Position numbers and translations under genes: made by a program. Source: Treponema sp. (GTDB lineage: Bacteria; Spirochaetota; Spirochaetia; Treponematales; Treponemataceae). From it: DNA of 37,431 bases. This document shows positions 29,795 through 37,431 of the stretch, piece after piece. Positions within the stretch are counted from its first letter, which is position 1. Each line of letters opens with the position of its first letter. The notes below the pieces were generated by a model. The model saw only the letters and a program-made list of their open reading frames with translations, did not search any database and was not told the DNA's origin. The DNA lies in the NCBI GenBank assembly GCA_016296655.1, contig JAEDIW010000027.1, forward strand, positions 1 through 37,431. The letters run 5' to 3'.

Positions 29795-31102
29795 ATGGAC
29801 ACAATAATTCAACCACGCATCCTTAAAGGATTCCGCGACTTTCTGCCATCTGCCGAAATTCAGCGGGCAGACTTAATACAGAAAATTACAGAAGTTTACC
29901 AGTCTTTCGGATTTGTTCCGATTGACACACCTGTACTTGAATACACAGAAATTCTTCTGAGAAAAAGCAACGGAGAAACAGAAAAACAGGTTTTCCGCTT
30001 TGAAGACAACGGTGGCCGCGATGTTGCCATGAGATTTGACCTTACAGTTCCATTTGCACGCTTTACAGCAGAACACAAAAATGAACTGTACTTCCCGTTC
30101 AAGCGTTACCACATTGCAAAAGTTTGGCGCGGTGAAAAACCACAGGCAGGCCGCTACCGGGAATTTGTTCAGTGCGACATTGATACAGTAGGTTCAGACA
30201 GCGCCGCAGCAGACTTTGAAATTCTTTCTGTAATGCGCTCAGCCCTTGCAAAAATCGGCGTAACAGACATTACAATCAGAATGAACCACAGGGGCGTTTT
30301 CAACCGCTTTCTTGCAAAAATCGGTGTAGCTGACAGAAGCGAAGACATTCTGCGCTCCGTTGACAAGCTTGCAAAAATCGGTCAGGAAAAAGTTGCTTCT
30401 GAACTTGAAGAAATCACAGGTTCAACAGAAAAAACTCAAGATATACTGAAATACATTGCAGGCGGCAAAGATTTTGAGTCAACTCTTGAACTTATTGAAA
30501 ATCTTGCAGGCGGTCCTGCAGAAGATACAAAGCGCCTGCGCGAACTTCGAGGCATGATGATATCTTCAGGCATACAGGATACCTACGTTCTTGACACATC
30601 CATTACAAGAGGTCTGGACTATTACACAGGAGTGGTTTACGAAACCTTCTTGAACCAGCTGCCTTCAATCGGTTCAGTATGTTCCGGCGGCCGTTACGAC
30701 AATCTTGCAGGACTTTACATGAAAGAAAAAGTTCCAGGAGTTGGTGCTTCAATTGGGCTTGACCGCCTTATTGCAGGACTTGAACAGCTGGATCTTACAG
30801 GCAAAAAAGGCAGCTACCTTGATGCAGAAATTTTCTGTCTTGATGCAAACCTTTCAATTGAATATCAGAAAACGGCTTTCCAGCTTAGGAATAAAGGCAT
30901 TAACGTTGAAGTTTTCCCAGATGCAAAAAAAATGGGCCAGCAGTATGCCGTTGCAGAGGCAAAATGCATTCCATGGGGCATCTTAATCAAAGAAGAAGAT
31001 GCCAGAAACGGAACTTTAACCCTCAAAAACCTGCTCAACCGTGAACAGTTTGAAGGCCTCACCGCTGAACAGGCAGCAGAAAAAATCATTTCTTCCAGAT
31101 AA
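29795..31102 (+). CDS. hisS: Histidine-tRNA ligase
   Basis: A 435-residue class II aminoacyl-tRNA synthetase charging tRNA-His. Class II motif 1 is around GFRDFLPSAEIQRADLI, motif 2 around RYHIAKVWRGEKPQAGRYREFVQCDIDTVG (in two parts, residues about 107-137), and the histidine-specific GLDYYTGVVYE and GGRYDNL segments follow. Motif 3 is GVGASIGLDRL. The C-terminal anticodon-binding domain ends near residue 430. The length is normal. The gene is monocistronic, with its own promoter and a strong terminator (31112-31158). Confidence 0.95.
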   Translation: MDTIIQPRILKGFRDFLPSAEIQRADLIQKITEVYQSFGFVPIDTPVLEYTEILLRKSNGETEKQVFRFEDNGGRDVAMRFDLTVPFARFTAEHKNELYFPFKRYHIAKVWRGEKPQAGRYREFVQCDIDTVGSDSAAADFEILSVMRSALAKIGVTDITIRMNHRGVFNRFLAKIGVADRSEDILRSVDKLAKIGQEKVASELEEITGSTEKTQDILKYIAGGKDFESTLELIENLAGGPAEDTKRLRELRGMMISSGIQDTYVLDTSITRGLDYYTGVVYETFLNQLPSIGSVCSGGRYDNLAGLYMKEKVPGVGASIGLDRLIAGLEQLDLTGKKGSYLDAEIFCLDANLSIEYQKTAFQLRNKGINVEVFPDAKKMGQQYAVAEAKCIPWGILIKEEDARNGTLTLKNLLNREQFEGLTAEQAAEKIISSR

Positions 31103-31111
31103 GCCAAAAAC

Positions 31112-31158
31112 AAAAAAACTCCGCAGCCAACCGATTTGTCATGGTGCGGAGTTTTTTT
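31112..31158. terminator. Bidirectional intrinsic terminator between hisS and the SH3-lipoprotein gene
   Basis: A perfect 14-bp stem, AAAAAAACTCCGCA (31112-31125) with TGCGGAGTTTTTTT (31145-31158), and a 19-nt loop. T-runs occur on both strands, so it can end hisS (plus) and the 31310-34408 cluster (minus). The remaining spacer to 31309 shows nothing identifiable. Confidence 0.88.
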
Positions 31159-31309
31159 ATTTAAGTTTTATTCAAACCTTAAAAACGGCGAAGTAAAGGC
31201 TTTAGCGGCAGCGTGCCTTACTCGACATATTGTCAGCAAAAGATTTTTACTTTCCTGCCCTGTCAAAAAAATGCATAAACAGAACCTGCCGATTTTTCAG
31301 GCAGAAAAG

Positions 31310-31690
31310 CTACTGCATTAGTTTTTCAGAAACACTTTTAGCATTATAAAGATTGTAGCAGACAGAAACTGCATTTTCAGGAATCCAGCCCTTCTCTACT
31401 TTCAGCCATACTTCAGAAACACCGCTGGCATTTACGGTGGTTCTATTTCCAAGTATACGGCAAATTTCACCACTCCTGCAGTAAGAATTTACCTTGGATT
31501 CCCAGTTCGCTTCTGCATGGAAAGCCGAATAAGAATCCTTGATTACAGCCCATTTTACATGGGGAATCAGAGCCAGCGGTTCGGTATTGTCAAAAACAAT
31601 CGGTTCAGGTTCTTTCTGTAAAAAGCAGCCTGAAAAGCACACACAAAGCAGAAAAATACACCAAACAGGTTTTCTGAAAGAAAATGCCAT
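31310..31690 (-). CDS. Lipoprotein with SH3-like domain
   Basis: A 126-residue predicted lipoprotein: hydrophobic N-terminus ending in lipobox FSGC (Cys22), then an SH3-like domain with spaced strands (KVNSYCRSGEICRILGNRT and VSEVWLKVEKGWIPENAVSV) of the type that binds cell-wall peptides. The ATG overlaps the stop codon of the MutT gene by one base (TAATG), so translation is coupled. It is the last gene of the 31310-34408 cluster. The exact ligand is unknown. Confidence 0.72.
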   Translation of the reverse strand: MAFSFRKPVWCIFLLCVCFSGCFLQKEPEPIVFDNTEPLALIPHVKWAVIKDSYSAFHAEANWESKVNSYCRSGEICRILGNRTTVNASGVSEVWLKVEKGWIPENAVSVCYNLYNAKSVSEKLMQ

Positions 31691-32106
31691 TAACAGCCAG
31701 CCTTCGCAAAAAATTCCTTTACAGCAGGATAAAGTTTCAAATCAGAATCAACAAAGTTAAGATTTTCAATCTCTGAAAGTTCAACCCACTTATATTCTGT
31801 ATGTTCTGTCAAAACATAAGGCTTTTCAAGTCCGTTATGAGGGACAAAAATTTCGTAGGCATGCAGGGCACAGATTTTTCCGTTATGCTCAAATTGGGTA
31901 GCAGCAATATTCCTGCCGACTTTTACTTGCACGCCAAATTCTTCATAAAATTCACGGATTATGGCCTGTTCATCAGTTTCTCCAGGTTCAATCTTTCCAC
32001 CAGGAAATTCCCAACGGTTAGCCATCTGACCGACATTCTGCCGGTGAGCAATTAAAACTTTGCTGCCATCTCTGGCAATACATGCAATTGATGTTTTGTC
32101 TGACAT
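31690..32106 (-). CDS. MutT/Nudix hydrolase
   Basis: A 138-residue Nudix enzyme. The Nudix box is complete: GGKIEPGETDEQAIIREFYEEFGV (in two parts), fitting G-x5-E-x7-R-E-U-x-E-E-x-G-U. The flanking RWEFPGGK and HAYEIFV segments are like MutT, which hydrolyses 8-oxo-dGTP, although other nucleotide substrates are possible. The ATG at 32106 is 3 nt after the stop codon of the upstream membrane gene and has no ribosome binding site of its own, so coupling is likely. Confidence 0.88.
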   Translation of the reverse strand: MSDKTSIACIARDGSKVLIAHRQNVGQMANRWEFPGGKIEPGETDEQAIIREFYEEFGVQVKVGRNIAATQFEHNGKICALHAYEIFVPHNGLEKPYVLTEHTEYKWVELSEIENLNFVDSDLKLYPAVKEFFAKAGC

Positions 32107-32109
32107 AGG

Positions 32110-32580
32110 CTAGAAAAATAAAACTCCAGGAAATACGAAATGCAGCAAAGCTGCCACAATACAGAAAATTCCAATGTATTTATGCCCTTTTACAAAGACA
32201 TTATTAACAAAGTCCGGCAACAGTGGTTTTTCAGCAGCAGACAGACGGTAATAGGCAACAACAACTGCAAATCCACCAAAAAGTCCTGCCAAAGCCGGCA
32301 AAAGATCCCCAATTACAGGAATGTCGTTGCGGACAACAGAAAGAAGTTTCATCATACCTGTAAAACATGCCAAAATTCCTGTTACAATCAGGAATGTTTT
32401 ATTTTTAAAAAAAGCTGTATTTGAAAGCATTTCCTGAATTTTTCCGGAGCCTGCTGCAACTTTTGATGCAGCATCAGTATTATCCGTAGATTCTAAATCA
32501 TCTGAAAAAATATCAGCATATATAAGAATCAGCCCCGTAATCAAATTTAAAAGAATTGCAAGAAAATAAAACTGTAACAT
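32110..32580 (-). CDS. Small membrane protein, unknown family
   Basis: A 156-residue protein with four probable membrane segments (about residues 2-22, 63-80, 90-112 and 135-153) separated by a polar loop (residues 25-55, rich in Asp/Ser/Ala). I recognise no family. The ATG at 32580 has GAGG 8 nt upstream and is 19 nt after the preceding gene. Conserved position inside the cluster, between another membrane protein and MutT, is the only clue to role. Confidence 0.65.
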   Translation of the reverse strand: MLQFYFLAILLNLITGLILIYADIFSDDLESTDNTDAASKVAAGSGKIQEMLSNTAFFKNKTFLIVTGILACFTGMMKLLSVVRNDIPVIGDLLPALAGLFGGFAVVVAYYRLSAAEKPLLPDFVNNVFVKGHKYIGIFCIVAALLHFVFPGVLFF

Positions 32581-32599
32581 TTAAAACCTCTGATTTTTT

Positions 32600-33169
32600 T
32601 TATTTGCGCTGAACATCTGCCGTCAGCCTGCAAGTTTCATCCATTGCAGAAACTTCAACGCGTACCGTAAGTATATCATAATCTGGAAACTTTGTCCTTA
32701 AATAAAGTTCATCTCCTTTAAAATTTCCAGAAACAATTTTGGAAGAGGAAAGCTGTTTATCCACATCAAAGGCAGAAACTGATGCCTGAACAGGAATTCC
32801 ATCTGGATATTTGGATTTTAAGGAAGCAGGCATTTTTTCAGCATAAACTTTCAGGCTCACCATAATTTCTTCTTCAAAAGAAAAGGCCGAAAGCTTAAAA
32901 TTCACTTTTCCAATGCGGGCCTTTTCAAAAGAAGCAAAAACCGAAGTAAAAGCCGTAACTGCAAGGCATAAAACAAGCACAAAAAGCATAAACCTGTTGC
33001 CTCTGGTTGCAACAAGGGCATAAAAACCTTTATTCAGTTTAAATTTTCCAGAATAATAATCCTGTACAATTTGAGGAGCTTTTTTCAGACGTTCTTCACG
33101 GTTATAGTTAAAATGAAGATTTTCTTCGCCTTCAGCATGTCCTTCATCAGAATTTTCTAAATATCCCAA
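32600..33169 (-). CDS. Single-pass membrane protein, unknown family
   Basis: A 189-residue protein: a charged cytoplasmic N-terminus of about 55 residues (NYNREERLKKAPQIVQDYYSG), one membrane segment (FMLFVLVLCLAVTAFTSVFA, about residues 60-80), then an extracytoplasmic beta-rich domain (about 85-189). I recognise no family. No ATG fits, and the start is probably the TTG at 33169, 3 nt after the previous stop codon. A GAGGA just before it is formed by the last codons of the upstream gene, so translation is coupled. Confidence 0.6.
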   Translation of the reverse strand: MGYLENSDEGHAEGEENLHFNYNREERLKKAPQIVQDYYSGKFKLNKGFYALVATRGNRFMLFVLVLCLAVTAFTSVFASFEKARIGKVNFKLSAFSFEEEIMVSLKVYAEKMPASLKSKYPDGIPVQASVSAFDVDKQLSSSKIVSGNFKGDELYLRTKFPDYDILTVRVEVSAMDETCRLTADVQRK

Positions 33170-33172
33170 ATT

Positions 33173-34408
33173 TCAGTCCTCGTTAAGGTTTTCGATAAGA
33201 GAATCTATGCGCCACCATTCAACAACAGCCCTTTCAGGATAGGCAAAAAGAGCAGAAACAATGCCCGTTTCTGAAATGGAAAAAGCATAATACAGCAGAT
33301 TGTCATTGTCCATCTTTATCTTTCGATTCAGGATGCGCTGGCCTCCAGACTGAACAATCTGAAGCATATAACCGTCCTTTACAGGAAGCGAAAAGAATTT
33401 CCATCCAGATTTTGTAACTCCTGAAAATTCATACGGTGTCATATAAGTAACCTTACCAAAACCATCAGAAACATCTTCTTCATAAGGAGGAATTTTCAAA
33501 GGCTCTCCGTAACTTCCGTAGACAACATAAAACGGATACAAAAGAGTATTTGTATATTCAATTCCTGACTGAACTTTAGAATCCTGATCAACTGAAAGAG
33601 CAAAATAGTCAACTTTTATAAAAAGGATATGTTCATCAGACGAAGGAATGACATTTTCTGCTGACAAATGCATCGGTGTTGCAGACTGATCTGCAAAAGG
33701 ATTAGGGATTTCACTATCTCGTATAGGCACAACATAAAGCAGATGCCCCTGACTGTCAAACCAGTAAACGCGCATTCCTTCATTCGTAAGGCAGACAACA
33801 ACCAGTTCATCATTTTCAGTTGCATAAATCTTCCTTATATATGGAAACGGAGTTCCACCTACACCCTGCTGTCCAATATAATCAAGAACTTTGCCATCGC
33901 TTGAAAATCTGAGCACAACCTGTCTGAACAGCAGATTTTCATCCGTACCAAAGACCTGCTGTTCCGGGGGCAAAGAATCAACTACATAGACAGTTTTCTG
34001 CGAATCAACGGCAATCGGCCCCAAAATATTAAACGGATAGGAAATAGCCTTCCGTGTAGTGTCAACAGAATCTTCAGAAAGCTCAAGATCCGGGACAAGA
34101 CCTGACTCTTCATTAAAAAACAAGGTCAAAAGGTCGCCGTAAGAATTCATTTCCATTATTTTCTGAGATTCACCGTTTGCAATGTAAAAAAAGCCGTCCC
34201 GCATGGCAAGAAAAGTATTTATATTTCCTACCGAAGAAATGCTGAACAGGTCAATCTGACTGTCAAATTTTCCGTAATCAAGTGAAAAAAGTCTTTCGCT
34301 TTCAATTCCACGTACAGATGAAGAATCCGAGCATGAAAAAAAAGCAAATGAAGAAAAAATTGCTGCCAAGCCAAGTGCAATCAGGTTATCGTATTTATTT
34401 TTTGCCAT
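33173..34408 (-). CDS. Lipoprotein with NHL/six-bladed beta-propeller-like fold
   Basis: A 411-residue predicted lipoprotein (from the ATG at 34408): signal segment with the phrase SSFAFFSCSDSSS, Cys26 the likely lipidation site. The rest has repeated strand patterns such as FLAMRDGFFYIANGESQKI, KTVYVVDSLPPEQQVFGTDE and DELVVVCLTNEGMRVYWFDSQGHLLYV (in parts), consistent with NHL or 6-bladed propellers. It probably binds a ligand or partner at the periplasmic face. A frame extension to 34426 would add six residues; the ATG at 34408 is preferred because it sits 7 nt after the -10 of a TTGACA promoter. It is the first gene of the leftward cluster. Confidence 0.72.
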   Translation of the reverse strand: MAKNKYDNLIALGLAAIFSSFAFFSCSDSSSVRGIESERLFSLDYGKFDSQIDLFSISSVGNINTFLAMRDGFFYIANGESQKIMEMNSYGDLLTLFFNEESGLVPDLELSEDSVDTTRKAISYPFNILGPIAVDSQKTVYVVDSLPPEQQVFGTDENLLFRQVVLRFSSDGKVLDYIGQQGVGGTPFPYIRKIYATENDELVVVCLTNEGMRVYWFDSQGHLLYVVPIRDSEIPNPFADQSATPMHLSAENVIPSSDEHILFIKVDYFALSVDQDSKVQSGIEYTNTLLYPFYVVYGSYGEPLKIPPYEEDVSDGFGKVTYMTPYEFSGVTKSGWKFFSLPVKDGYMLQIVQSGGQRILNRKIKMDNDNLLYYAFSISETGIVSALFAYPERAVVEWWRIDSLIENLNED

Positions 34409-34415
34409 TGCTAAA

Positions 34416-34444
34416 AGAATAAACATTCAGCTATGCAATGTCAA
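34416..34444 (-). promoter_or_regulatory. Promoter of the propeller-lipoprotein cluster, leaderless geometry
   Basis: Minus strand: TTGACA (34444-34439), 17-nt spacer, TATTCT (34421-34416), then 7 nt to the ATG at 34408. Confidence 0.55.
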
Positions 34445-34526
34445 TTATTCGGCAGAACAACTGCAGGGCAACTCAAGTTCCCGTTTTTTTTTAATTTTAA
34501 AGTTTTGACTTTATTCAACTTTATTC

Positions 34527-34555
34527 TTTACTACACACTTCAATTTAGGTATATT
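34527..34555 (+). promoter_or_regulatory. secA promoter
   Basis: TTTACT (34527-34532), 17-nt spacer, TATATT (34550-34555), then 7 nt to the ATG at 34563. No convincing ribosome binding site (an AGG 13 nt upstream is too far). Confidence 0.45.
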
Positions 34556-34562
34556 TAAGACT

Positions 34563-37319
34563 ATGATAGACAAAATTATGACCGCTCTTTTTGGTTCCCA
34601 GTCAGAAAGAGATATTAAAGCAATCAAACCGTTAGTTGAAAAAGTAAATGCGAAAGAGCCATGGGCTGCCGCTCTTAGCGCTGAAGATTTTCCTAAACAA
34701 ACACAGATTTTAAAAGACCGCCTTAAAAACGGCGAAACTCTGGATGACATTCTGCCGGAAGCTTTTGCACTGGCAAGGGAAGCTGCAAAACGCGTATTAG
34801 GCGAGCGGCATTATGATGTTCAGATTATGGGTTCACTTGTTCTTCATTCTGGCCGCATTACAGAAATGAAAACTGGTGAAGGAAAAACACTTATGTGTCT
34901 TCCAGCCGCCTACCTTAACAGCCTTTCAGGCAAAGGTGTTCACATTGTTACGGTAAACGACTACCTTGCAGAACGTGATGCAAACTGGATGCGTCCGGTT
35001 TATACATATCTTGGCCAGACAGTCGGCAGCATTCTTTCCAACATGGATAACGAAGCTCGTAAAGCTGCCTATAACTGCGATGTAACCTACGGAACAAACA
35101 ATGAACTAGGATTTGACTATCTGCGTGACAACATGCAGGTTGACTTAAAAGGCAAAGTTCAGCGTGGCTTTAACTTTGCAATCGTAGATGAAATCGACTC
35201 AATTCTCATTGATGAAGCACGAACTCCACTGATTATTTCCGGCGCTGGCGAAGATGATACCTACAAATTCTATGAAGTTGAAAAATACGTAGGTGAACTT
35301 ACAGAAGTTGAAAAAGACCCTGAAACAGGCCTGTATCCTGACGAAGTTGAAATGGATCCTGAACACCGCAAAAACATAAAAGGTGACTACACTCTTGATG
35401 AAAAATCAAAACGAGTTTCCTTTACAGATTCAGGAATGAACCATATAAACGACATTCTTGTAAAGCATAATATCATTCAGGGCTCTGTCTTTGATGAACA
35501 GAATTTTGAATACATTCACTACTTTACACAGGCTGTACGTGCACACAAACTTTACAATATAGAAGTTGACTACCTTGTCCGCGATGGAAAAGTTGAAATT
35601 GTAGACGAATTTACAGGACGTGTTCTTGAAGGCCGCCGTTATGGCGACGGTTTGCATCAGGCTATTGAAGCAAAAGAGCACATCCGCATTGCACACCGCA
35701 ACCGCACAATGGCTACCATTACCTTCCAGAATTTTTTCCGCATGTATTCAAAACTTTCAGGAATGACTGGTACGGCTGCCACAGAAGCTGTCGAATTCAA
35801 TAAAATTTACAAGCTTGATGTTGTTGTAATTCCAACAAACCGCCCTGTTCAGCGTAAGGACGAACAGGACGAAGTTTACCTCAACGAAGAAGACAAATGG
35901 AATGCTATCTGCAAAGAAATTGCAGACGCTCATGCAAAAGGGCAGCCGGTTCTTGTCGGCACAATTTCTGTTGAAAAATCAGAACATCTGTCTGCACTTC
36001 TTACAAGAAAAGGAGTTCGCCATGAAGTCCTGAATGCAAAAAACCATGCGCGCGAAGCTATGATTATTGCAGAAGCAGGTGCAAAAGGTGCTGTAACAAT
36101 TGCAACCAATATGGCCGGTCGTGGTACAGACATCAAGTTAGGCGGCAACCCTGAATTCAGGGCACGCAAAAGAGCCGGTACAAATGCAACACCACAGCAG
36201 TTTGAAGCTGCTCTGGCAATTGAAAAAGAACAGTGGAAAAAAGATGCAGAAGAAGTCCGTGCTTTGGGAGGTCTTTACGTAATCGGTACAGAACGCCATG
36301 AAAGCCGCCGCATTGACAATCAGCTGCGCGGACGTTCAGGCCGTCAGGGAGATCCAGGACGCAGTAAATTCTACATTTCCATGGATGACGATTTGATGAG
36401 GCTTTTCGGTGGCGAAAGAATGAAAAACCTTATGACTAAAATCGGCATGGAACCTGGAGAACCGATTTACCATCCATGGCTTACAAAAGGCATCGAAAAC
36501 GCACAGCATAAGGTTGAAGAACGTAACTTCGACATCCGCAAGCACCTGCTTGAATATGACGATGTTCTGAACGAACAGAGAAATGTAATTTATCAGCAGA
36601 GGGATGCAATTCTTGCAGACGAACAGCTTGCAAATCGTGTAATGACCAATGCAAGGGACACAGTTGAAGACTTATTCCAGGATTTTGAAAAATCAACCCG
36701 CCACAAAGCTGACAATGCCACACTTGTCCTGCAGGAAAACCTGAAGCACACTTTCGGCATGATTTTTCCCAGTGAAGACCTGTCAAAAGAAAAAGTCCTT
36801 GCAGCTTTGCAGAATGACTTAACAGAAAAAGCAACACTGGCCGGCAAAGAAAACCTGAATCTTTTCATACGCTACCAGTACATTCAGGCTATTGACAGAA
36901 AATGGCTTGATCAGCTGGAAAACCTGGAAGCTTTAAGAGAAGGTGTAGGTCTGCGTTCCTACGGTTCTAAAAATCCGCTTACAGAATACAAGATTGACGG
37001 CTTCAACATTTTCTACGATATGCTTGATACAATCAGACAGGAAATCGTTTCCAAAGTATTCAAGGTCCGCATACAGATAAATCCATCTGTTCCACGCCAA
37101 GAAAACCGCCCGAAACAGATGGAAGCAAGCCATGCATCTGCAAAATCTTCATTTAATGGAGATGAAGCACACAGGCAGGCAAGAAGCAGTTCCATGCAGA
37201 AAGCTGCAACTGGCTCAGGTGTAACAGTCCGCCGCGTAACAGAAAAAGTCGGCAGAAATGACCCCTGCCCTTGCGGAAGCGGTAAAAAATATAAAAACTG
37301 CTGCGGAAGAAACGCTTAA
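34563..37319 (+). CDS. secA: Protein translocase ATPase SecA
   Basis: A 918-residue motor that drives preproteins through SecYEG. Walker A MKTGEGKTLM (about 102-111), DEAD-like VDEIDSILIDEARTPLIISG, FQNFFRMYSKLSGMTGTA, ATNMAGRGTDIKLGG and RQLRGRSGRQGDPG-type motif (LRGRSGRQGDPGRSKFY) are all in order. The C-terminal SEC-C zinc motif CPCGSGKKYKNCC (902-914) is present, with Cys in place of the usual final His. The length is normal. The gene is monocistronic, with a near-leaderless promoter. An IS3-type end follows 58 bp after the stop. Confidence 0.97.
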   Translation: MIDKIMTALFGSQSERDIKAIKPLVEKVNAKEPWAAALSAEDFPKQTQILKDRLKNGETLDDILPEAFALAREAAKRVLGERHYDVQIMGSLVLHSGRITEMKTGEGKTLMCLPAAYLNSLSGKGVHIVTVNDYLAERDANWMRPVYTYLGQTVGSILSNMDNEARKAAYNCDVTYGTNNELGFDYLRDNMQVDLKGKVQRGFNFAIVDEIDSILIDEARTPLIISGAGEDDTYKFYEVEKYVGELTEVEKDPETGLYPDEVEMDPEHRKNIKGDYTLDEKSKRVSFTDSGMNHINDILVKHNIIQGSVFDEQNFEYIHYFTQAVRAHKLYNIEVDYLVRDGKVEIVDEFTGRVLEGRRYGDGLHQAIEAKEHIRIAHRNRTMATITFQNFFRMYSKLSGMTGTAATEAVEFNKIYKLDVVVIPTNRPVQRKDEQDEVYLNEEDKWNAICKEIADAHAKGQPVLVGTISVEKSEHLSALLTRKGVRHEVLNAKNHAREAMIIAEAGAKGAVTIATNMAGRGTDIKLGGNPEFRARKRAGTNATPQQFEAALAIEKEQWKKDAEEVRALGGLYVIGTERHESRRIDNQLRGRSGRQGDPGRSKFYISMDDDLMRLFGGERMKNLMTKIGMEPGEPIYHPWLTKGIENAQHKVEERNFDIRKHLLEYDDVLNEQRNVIYQQRDAILADEQLANRVMTNARDTVEDLFQDFEKSTRHKADNATLVLQENLKHTFGMIFPSEDLSKEKVLAALQNDLTEKATLAGKENLNLFIRYQYIQAIDRKWLDQLENLEALREGVGLRSYGSKNPLTEYKIDGFNIFYDMLDTIRQEIVSKVFKVRIQINPSVPRQENRPKQMEASHASAKSSFNGDEAHRQARSSSMQKAATGSGVTVRRVTEKVGRNDPCPCGSGKKYKNCCGRNA

Positions 37320-37377
37320 TTTCCAATCAAAAAAATAAAAGGCATTTTGTAAACTGTACTGAAAAAAGCGCAGATGT

Positions 37378-37431
37378 GAAGTGCACCCCTAAAGTTGGAC
37401 AAATAAAGTTCAATTTTAGGAGGTGCATTTT
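37378..37431 (+). mobile_element. Left end of an IS3-family-like insertion sequence (partial)
   Basis: The sequence GTGCACCCCTAAAGTTGGAC (37381-37400) is typical of the terminal inverted repeat of IS3-family elements, and an AGGAGGTG ribosome binding site (37418-37425) at the window edge would serve the transposase orfA. The transposase lies outside the window. The segment also folds: TGCACC-CCTAAAGTTGGAC pairs with GTTCAATTTTAGGAGGTGCA (37408-37427) with one bulge and two G-U pairs, and burying the ribosome binding site. Confidence 0.65.

Overview
The window looks like chromosome from a treponeme-like spirochaete of moderate to low GC, probably a host-associated or gut Treponema. I infer this from the block rpsT - HU - lnt - bactofilin - rho - rpmE (10112-15293, minus strand), which I recall in the same order in Treponema pallidum. 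Two bactofilins, a DUF3943 protein and relaxed spirochaete-style lipoboxes also fit. Most genes are housekeeping. No prophage, CRISPR array, rRNA or tRNA was recognised.

Layout. 1-2744: the last 42 codons of a probable type III restriction subunit, a DUF819 membrane protein, a small hypothetical and a NifX-like protein. 2745-7025: a conserved hypothetical, then a minus-strand run of RhlB-like DEAD-box helicase, ABC-F ATPase and a 56-aa gene. 7077-9872: an RlmK-like methyltransferase convergent with a repeat-rich lipoprotein. 10112-15293: the rpmE/rho/bactofilin/lnt/HU/rpsT block. 15441-17534: plsC, a GyrI-like protein and a 58-aa gene, separated by unusually structured intergenic DNA. 17782-20887: a RadC-like JAMM domain fused to a DinG-type helicase, behind eda. 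21370-24803: TetR regulator, DUF3943 protein and alpha/beta hydrolase. 24815-28074: mtaB, TPR protein, second bactofilin and a YwlG-family protein. 28330-31102: NeuB-like synthase and hisS. 31310-34408: a five-gene minus-strand cluster (propeller lipoprotein, two membrane proteins, MutT-type Nudix hydrolase, SH3-like lipoprotein). 34563-37319: secA. 37378-37431: the left end of an IS3-type element that runs off the window.

Three signals stand out. First, many genes have no Shine-Dalgarno sequence but carry a -35/-10 promoter whose -10 ends only 6-11 nt before the ATG (four have exact TTGACA, a 17-nt spacer and 6-7 nt to ATG), which predicts widespread leaderless mRNAs. Second, the DinG-type helicase carries a JAMM/RadC-type metalloprotease-like domain with all its metal-binding residues. 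Third, the intergenic DNA is rich in structured repeats: two dispersed families, a three-copy 19-bp palindrome whose arms covary, and a row of four hairpins before the GyrI-like gene. Two small genes (56 and 58 codons) are described from direct translation.

Functional links are mostly inferential. HU, rpsT, rho and rpmE are gene-expression functions. lnt matures the lipoproteins encoded here. secA exports them. The 31310-34408 cluster and the TetR/DUF3943/hydrolase trio look like self-contained units of unknown role.
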